Assembly (NCBI GenBank): GCA_025093985.1
Contig: JACAAK010000012.1
Coordinates: 992,001-1,056,000 of the forward strand
Length of the DNA: 64,000 nucleotides
Direction: 5' to 3'
DNA from: Calvatia gigantea
Lineage: Eukaryota > Basidiomycota > Agaricomycetes > Agaricales > Lycoperdaceae
In this document: positions 58,045 to 64,000 of the stretch, piece by piece
Layout of the letters: the number at the start of each line of letters is the position of its first letter
Numbering within the stretch: the first letter of the stretch is position 1
Program-made: the position numbers and the translations under genes
Notes under the pieces: generated by a model
What the model was told of the DNA's origin: nothing
The model's input: the letters and a program-made list of their open reading frames with translations, nothing else
Database searches by the model: none

Positions 58045-59321
58045 TCAACGGGCACAAAAGCCCACCTTTCCAGAACTCAAATTCTTAGTAACAAACGTAA
58101 CCTCCGCCGTCCCCTCCGGTCCCGGCCCCACCTCCCAAGCCTGCGTCTCAAGCTTATCCCCGGGCTTAACAGGACTCGTAAACCTCACACCAAATAACTT
58201 CAAGCTCCTTGGATCGTTCCCTCCAACAGTCTTGATAATTGCCCGAGCGGCAAAACCGAAAGTCGACAACCCATGGAGAATTACCCCTCCAAATCCGGCG
58301 GCTTGACCAATGCTCGGGTCGATGTGGAGGGGATTGTAGTCGCCGCTCAGACGGAAGGCGAGCGCTTGTTCCGAGGAGGTGGATTCAGTCACTGTGTAGT
58401 CGGGGGAGTTGGCGCGGTCTTTTGGAATAGGCTTTGCCGAGGGAGGGCCTGCGATAACTTGTGAGAACTTTTGACCAGTAGCTTTGGCGCCGAGGTTGAA
58501 AGAGGAACTCTGGGATTTTGCGAATTCGAAGGACGGGTGAGATTGATTAATCGGAAGAGGGAAGTGTGTGCCCTACGTAGAGTCTGGCGTAGACTTGACC
58601 ATCCGGACCAACGAGCTTGTTTTCGGCGGTAAGCACGATACCAGTCTCTATTTATACTGGTAAGTCATCACAACATGCGAGTAGAGAGCGGAGATAAGCG
58701 TACTGTTCTCGTTAATGCCGGTATATCGAGTCTTCCATGTCCACCCAGGACCAGAAACAAGGGGAATATCCTTAATAATTTCGATGGACTGTGTACCATG
58801 AACCTGAGCCATAAATGGAGTATTAGAGTATCATTACGGTAGGAGGCTTTAATGCATACAACGCGCTTCGGATCCATGGGAGGCAATCCGGGGATGGGTC
58901 TGCCTTTGACGCGGTCAGCGAAGAGGTTAACGTCCGAGTCATTGCCTTTCAGCTGAAGTACAACGGGGTACGTAGGAATAGGGGCAAAGTTCTTGTCTTT
59001 TCAATATGATTAGGCCGTTAACCCTCAAGGCTGGAGAAGAGTAGAAGCCTACCAAGTTCTAAACGTTGGTTGCGTCAGAGCAGGAAAAGTAGGCTCTACG
59101 GAAGGGGAGAAGGCGCACCGTAGACAAAATGGAATTCATCGCCCTTTGCACCGACGCCGACAGCGTAAGTCAGCAAGTCGCGCTTGTTCCAGGCAACCTG
59201 TTGTAAAGCATGGAACAAGAAGGTCGTTACTCAGCCCCGTCCTCCAACTTCATGCTATGAGAACACATACGGGCTTGTCTGGTAGTTCGAAACCAACGAC
59301 CTTCGAAAGATCAGCAGACAT
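58045..59321 (-). CDS. MaoC-type (R)-specific enoyl-CoA hydratase / hydratase-2
   Basis: This is a double hot-dog enzyme that hydrates trans-2-enoyl-CoA to (3R)-hydroxyacyl-CoA, the step carried out by the C-terminal part of peroxisomal Fox2. From Met 59321 the N-terminal half reads 'MSADLSKVVGFELPDKPV', 'DEFHFVYG' and 'VNLFADRVKGRPIPGLPPMD'. The C-terminal half has the hydratase-2 motif 'FRLSGDYNPLHIDPSIGQAA' followed by 'GFGGVILHGLSTFGFAARAI', containing the catalytic Asp and His. The stop TGA is at 58045-58047. The C-terminus ends GFCAR with no obvious SKL-type PTS1, so localisation is open. Introns of 50-60 nt join in frame. It stands alone rather than fused to dehydrogenase domains. Confidence 0.87.
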
Positions 59322-59663
59322 TACAAGTGTATCAAAAGCAAGAGAGTAGGGGACTGGCGGGGGGGGGTGGTTTAAATAATCACAAGAGGATGAGAGCGGG
59401 GAGACAGGATCCGGTAACTCCGGCTATGTCTCGTGCCGCTCTTGGTATTGCCTAAATCACGATTTAAGCCCCTGACGGCGGTTGCGCAACGACTCATTCA
59501 GTGTTCAAATATTCAACGTCCACCGAAGACATCTATTATACAAAAGCGCGGATGTACACTACATTATGGTGCGGTAATTCTATAATAAGAATTAGGGGCG
59601 CCTAAGTAACGACCTAGGGTCATGTAAATGGCTCCGTCTCAATGTCTCGGGTAAAGCGAAATT
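59322..59663. other. Intergenic region
   Basis: About 0.34 kb between the transporter 3' end and the hydratase start, on the same strand. It has a G-run near 59362 and no ORF of note. Confidence 0.4.
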
Positions 59664-61056
59664 TTACTCGGGCTTGCGCTCTTGAATTTCGCCAGATTCT
59701 ATGTCTTCCATCTTGACACGCTCATATGCGCCTTGGGAAGAATTATTTGCGAGAGGAAGAGATTCCTGGTGTTTGATCCAGGTATACCAAATGGAACCGA
59801 GAAGGATGATGGCAATGGAGGATGCGCGTCCGCTTCAAGGAAATTTGTGAGCACGGAGGGGATGTATATATGTAAAGGTGAGACGTACGTCGTGATAATA
59901 TCATGGAATAACCACATTCCTAAAAGTGACGCTGCAACACCGCGTACAGCCGAAGAAATCATGTGCGTAATGGGAGATGTAACTTTGATGGAAAGAAGAC
60001 TGGCAATGCTCATGAGAAAACCGAAGATACCCTAACACCATTATAAACAAATTAAATATGATCTGCTAGGAGCCTGATGTTGGGATCTTACAGTGACCAA
60101 TGAACCCCAAAGGAATGTTGTTAACGGGGAGATGGTATCCTCGGGTCGCAAGAGTTCGTCCAAGCCAAAGAGAAGTTCGACTATTGCGGGGACCTCGCCA
60201 ACAACCAAGATAATGGGAATAAGCAGAACAGCGCTTAAGAGGTTACTATACCATGCCAGCGCCAAGGCACTGCCATTGACGACGTTAAGGCTCTGCTTGA
60301 TGACAACGGAGTGGATGGCTGCGATTGCTGAGCTGGCAACACCAAAGAAAACACCAGTCATTGAGATAGGTGTAGTGTCAAGGAAGACACCAACGAAAAA
60401 GCCGAAGGTGACAGCCGTGCATGCAAGGAGAATAAGCAGAGATGGTCGGGCATGGAGTAAGACGTAGGAGGTTGCGACTGTGAAAGGAAGAACAAGACCG
60501 CGAGCAACTTGGTAAAAGGAGGCGTCTACGTATTTGAGGGTGTAGTTGCTAAAACTGCAGGTCGGGGGTAGAGATGTAAGATCGCAGGATCAATGGAAAA
60601 ATAGCGTAAGGCAAACCTGAGGCTCAAAACGTTGAGGCAGATCATAACCACGAGTCCTTTGCAAACAGAAAGATCGAACGAGAGGCGGTCCGGGAGGAGA
60701 CGTAGCGCATCGGAAACAACAAAGAGAACGACGGCGATTACAAGTTGTGACCAGAGGAAGAAAAGAGGTGCCTGGGTGGCATTCAGCACCCATTTGTTGC
60801 TTGGTTTACTCTCAACGCAAGGTTATTCACAGTTTGGATCCAGTGCTTACACCATGACCATCTAGCGAAGCAGAAAAGTTAGCCCGAGGAACTCGAGACG
60901 CAATGACATTACCAACCGCAAGTGCTGCAATGAGGTAGAATACAACGACACCTGTCTGCAATAAGACATATTCTGCCGACTGACAGCATGAAGAAGTGCA
61001 AAGAGGCGTACCACCATGGTTTTTGAGGCCGACTTTGACGGATTTTGCTGGGCCAT
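59664..61056 (-). CDS. Nucleotide-sugar / triose-phosphate-type transporter (GDP-fucose transporter-like)
   Basis: This is a multi-pass Golgi/ER antiporter of the drug/metabolite superfamily (TPT, SLC35C-like). Met 61056 starts 'MAQQNPSKSASKTMV'. Helices include 'GVVVFYLIAALAVGNV', 'FFLWSQLVIAVVLFVVSDAL', 'VVMICLNVLSLSFSNYTLKY' and 'SALALAWYSNLLSAVLLIPI'. The signature 'VDASFYQVARGLVLPFTVA' is typical of SLC35C/E members. 'IASLLSIKVTSPITHMISSA' with 'VRGVAASLLG' is the conserved C-terminal helix pair. The cytosolic tail ends 'VKMEDIESGEIQERKPE', stop TAA 59664-59666. Introns splice in frame. The substrate is unproven; GDP-sugars are the closest guess. It is divergent from MRE11. Confidence 0.87.
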
Positions 61057-61200
61057 GTTGACAAGAGTCCGTAACAAAGAAGAAAAGAATGTCTAATCCA
61101 AGCTGGGAACAGAGAATGGCGTCAGTGAAGAAGAAAGCGTGGGAAAATAATTATTATTTCGACTTTGAAATGCATCGCGTATCAACGCGTCTCAGTCGAC
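61057..61200. promoter_or_regulatory. Bidirectional promoter region, transporter / MRE11
   Basis: Only 144 bp separates the two divergent start codons, so both genes must be driven from this interval or from within the first exons of the neighbour. Confidence 0.55.
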
Positions 61201-63991
61201 ATGTCCGACGACGAACACTCATCTCAGCCTACCCCGGCTCTGTTACAAGCCTGTATGTTGGATGGTGTCAATAGAAACGGCCACTAACACGAGCGTTTAG
61301 CACCGGATGACACAATCCGCATTCTCCTGGCAACTGACAACCACATCGGTTTCAACGAACGCGACCCAATACGCGGTCAAGACTCCATCAACACCTTTGA
61401 GGAAATCCTACAACTGGCAGTGAAACGAGATGTTCGTTCACCTTCTCTGGCATAAATCCAGCTCTGAACATCAGCAGGTTGACTTTATCCTACTCGCAGG
61501 AGACCTCTTTCACGAGAACAAACCCTCGAGAGATTGCCTGTATAGAGTCATGGCTCTCCTGAGGGAATACACTATGGGTGACAAACCCGTTCAGGTAGAA
61601 CTATTGAGCGATCCGAGTGAGGGCAAAGCGGAAAGCTTTTCGTGAGTGGCTCATGTACCGCTCCCGTTCTTTAATTAATTGAAGGTGGCACTTTTGTAGG
61701 TTCCCTGCTGTTAATTATGAAGACCCCAATTTCAACGTTGGCATTCCTGTATTCTCCATACATGGCAACCACGACGATCCACAAGGCACAGGCCCGGATG
61801 GTGCCCTCTGTGCACTTGATGTCCTCTCCATTTCAGGGCTCCTAAACTATATGGGCAAGATTGACCTCCCCGTCTCGGACGTCAATGCCCAAAGCACGGG
61901 CATTGCCGTACGCCCTGTGTTGCTGCGGAAGGGCAACACTTACCTTGGCATGTACGGGATCGGTAACGTCAAAGACCAGAGAATGCACTTTGAGTTGAGG
62001 AGCAATCGCGTTAGGATGTATATGCCAAAGAATAAGGATGAGTGGTTTAATATTTTGCTTTTGCATCAAAATCGGTAAAACTTCTCAGTCAATTCCTTCG
62101 TGCTTTCGGTATTGATTTGGATAGCGTCAAGCGCGGTCCTCAAGAATTTGTTCCTGAGGGAATGTTTGACGACAGTATTGATCTTGTGGTTTGGGGACAC
62201 GAGCACGATTGCCATATTGCACCTGAACCTGTAGCTGGGAAGAACTACTATATCATCCAGCCTGGTTCGTCAGTCGCCACGTCCCTCGCTGATGGCGAAG
62301 CGCTCAAAAAGTGAGCGTTCGCTACTCCTTTCATAGTACCTCAGGCGTTACAATTTTCTGCTATGTCACAGACACGTCGCGCTCCTCGAAATCGTAAACA
62401 AAAAATTCCAGATCACTCCCATCCCACTCCGGACAGTCCGCCCCTTCGTCATAGAAGAAGTCCATTTGCTCGAAGCATCCGAAGAAGAAGGTTTCGACAT
62501 TTCAGATAATATTGAAATCGCCAAGTTCCTCAAATCACGCGTAAACGCTTTGATCGAAAAAGCCCATGAACAGTTCGCAGAGCGGAACACGCAAGCTAAG
62601 GAACAGGGCGAACCAGAACTGAAACCTATGCTTCCTCTCATACGGATCAAAGTCGACGCTACAGGTGTGACAGAGACATTCAACCCTATACGTTTCGGTC
62701 AAGAATTCCAGGGGAGGATCGCCAATCCGCGTGATGTGCTTACGTTCCATCGTTCGAAAAAGTCGGGTGCCGGGTTGAGGGGGGGGAAGGTTGCTATTGA
62801 CCAGCCTGAGCTGAGTATAGATGACCCGGAGTTGAGTGTACAAGAAAAGTTGGCAAAGGTGAGGGTGCAGACGCTTGTGCAGGAGTATTTGGCGGCGCAG
62901 GAGTTGCAGTTGCTTGGGGAGACGGGGATGTCAGACGCGATTCAGAAGTTTGTAGAGAAGGATGATATACATGCTATCCAGACGTAAGTATTTGTACCAA
63001 CATCTGACGGGCGGGATATTTTCTGAAGACGTTGGTTTTTAGGCACGTTGAGAAAGCATTGAATTCATTGATTAAAGGTGTATCGAGGCAGGAAGACATG
63101 GACGAAGATGATTTGGAGGAACTAGTAAGTCTCTTAGCCCTCTTGCACGTAACTAATTAAGTTTGTCTTCTATACAGTTAGCGAAAGCGAAAGAAGAACA
63201 CGAGCGACAATACATTGAACAAGCCAAAGCTAAAAAGTCCAAGGGCAAGGTCTGTACACCTGCCATCCTCTAAAAGCATACTCCTTCCCTCATATCAACA
63301 ATAGGCCAAAACACATCAAGAACAAGCACCCGAATCAGACGATTCGATGCTCATGGACGTCGATGCAGGAGGCTCCGATTTCGACGAGGAAAACTCGGAT
63401 GCTGCACCTCCACCGACAAAGAAACGCGGTACCGCAGCGCGCAGGACTACCAAAGCCGCTGCAACCACTGGCGTTGGAAGAGGTAGGAGAGCGGCCCCTG
63501 CGAAGAAGCCTGCTGGTGGTGGGAGAGGACGAGGACGGAAAGCCGCTCCCGTCGAGGCAAGTGATAAGACTTCTGGCGGTTGCTGGGAATTAATTTTGTC
63601 TGACTTGCCAGAGTGATGAAGCGGAGGTTATTGAAGTCGATGATGTTGAGGATGACGAGGATGACTATGAAGAGGAAGAGGTAGTGCCTAAGCGCAAGAG
63701 TCGAGCCGATGTGTTGAGGTTTGTTACACTCCACCCCGTTTTGCACCTCTTGATTTTCTTACTTGTCGGGTGGCCCTATAGTCAACCAGTACCGAAGAAA
63801 GCGCCTGCAAGGAAAAAGGCCGCTGCTGGGAGCAGCACGCAAAAACAGAGCCAGCTGAATTTCCAACCCGCAGGGAGGAGTTCAAGGGCTGCCGCAACAA
63901 GGGCGAAGGGGAGGCTAGTCGTAAGTTCTCTTGTTCATTTAGTACAAAAAAACACTCACCTAGTGCGTAGATTGAGGATGATAGTGATTAG
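61201..63991 (+). CDS. MRE11: Double-strand break repair nuclease MRE11
   Basis: MRE11 is the Mn-dependent exo/endonuclease of the MRE11-RAD50-NBS1 complex, which processes DNA double-strand breaks. From ATG 61201 ('MSDDEHSSQPTPALLQA') the phosphoesterase motifs follow in order: 'LLATDNHIGFNERDPIRGQD', 'FILLAGDLFHENKPSRD', 'FSIHGNHDDPQGTGP', 'NILLLHQNR' joined to 'VKRGPQEFVPEGM', and 'LVVWGHEHDCHI' with 'IIQPGSSVATSL'. The capping domain has 'IRIKVDATGVTETFNPIRFG'. The C-terminal region is rich in Arg-Gly ('GVGRGRRAAPAKK') and acidic runs ('DDVEDDEDDYEEEE'), as in other MRE11 proteins. It ends 'RLVIEDDSD' at TAG 63989-63991, so the gene is complete. About nine introns splice in frame. Confidence 0.95.
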
Positions 63992-64000
63992 AATTTGACT

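Noticed and set aside
1..64000. CRISPR arrays, bacterial operons, viral genes, intact transposons or a biosynthetic gene cluster
   Set aside because: No repeat-spacer pattern, transposase, reverse transcriptase, polyketide/peptide synthetase or terpene synthase sequence was seen. Genes have fungal introns throughout.

Overview
The window is nuclear DNA from a filamentous basidiomycete, most likely an Agaricomycete. Genes are dense and lie on both strands. Most are split by many introns of about 45-60 nt, and codons must be joined across them to recover the proteins. Several families point to mushroom-forming fungi: a family-2 heme-thiolate peroxidase, a DUF6534-type membrane protein, a DUF7587-like protein, F-box/leucine-rich proteins, and a duplicated gamma-butyrobetaine-hydroxylase-like gene beside type-B carboxylesterases. 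There is no bacterial, viral or organellar signature.

Layout. 1-10.7 kb: MSH4 (+), a chloroperoxidase-like gene (-), a DUF4743/Nudix hydrolase (+) and the serine palmitoyltransferase subunit LCB2 (+). 11.7-17.7 kb: two divergent Delta12-type fatty acid desaturases. 18-25.3 kb: tRNA-dihydrouridine synthase DUS3 (+), a USP25/28-like protein that appears to lack the catalytic Cys and His (+), and an F-box gene (+). 25.7-30.4 kb: a small probable mitochondrial protein with a repeated motif (-) and a DUF7587-like protein with a C-terminal membrane anchor (+). 30.6-42.8 kb: O-methyltransferase (-), a TcdA/TCD-type E1-like dehydratase (-), a broken F-box-like gene (-), tRNA-His (+), UDP-glucose dehydrogenase (-), a DUG1-like dipeptidase (-), a SUZ-domain gene (-) and ribosomal protein uL1 (+). 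43-55 kb is the accessory part: two secreted carboxylesterases, one with all three triad residues replaced, followed by a decayed segmental duplication of [esterase 3' end - TauD-like dioxygenase - hypothetical gene]. 55-64 kb: DUF6534 membrane protein (-), MaoC-type hydratase (-), nucleotide-sugar/triose-phosphate-type transporter (-) and MRE11 (+, complete up to the window edge).

Two features of gene structure recur. Some introns fit only if the donor is GC rather than GT, and there are very small exons (12 nt in MSH4, 8 nt in both esterases). Separately, several otherwise well-conserved genes contain isolated one-base insertions that break the frame. These may be consensus errors or real mutations. 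They are described gene by gene because they matter to anyone using the annotation.

Most genes are unrelated housekeeping functions: meiotic/mitotic recombination (MSH4, MRE11), sphingolipid and unsaturated fatty acid synthesis (LCB2, desaturases), tRNA modification (DUS3, TcdA-like), translation (uL1) and sugar-nucleotide supply (UGDH, transporter). No biosynthetic cluster, CRISPR array or intact transposon was seen.
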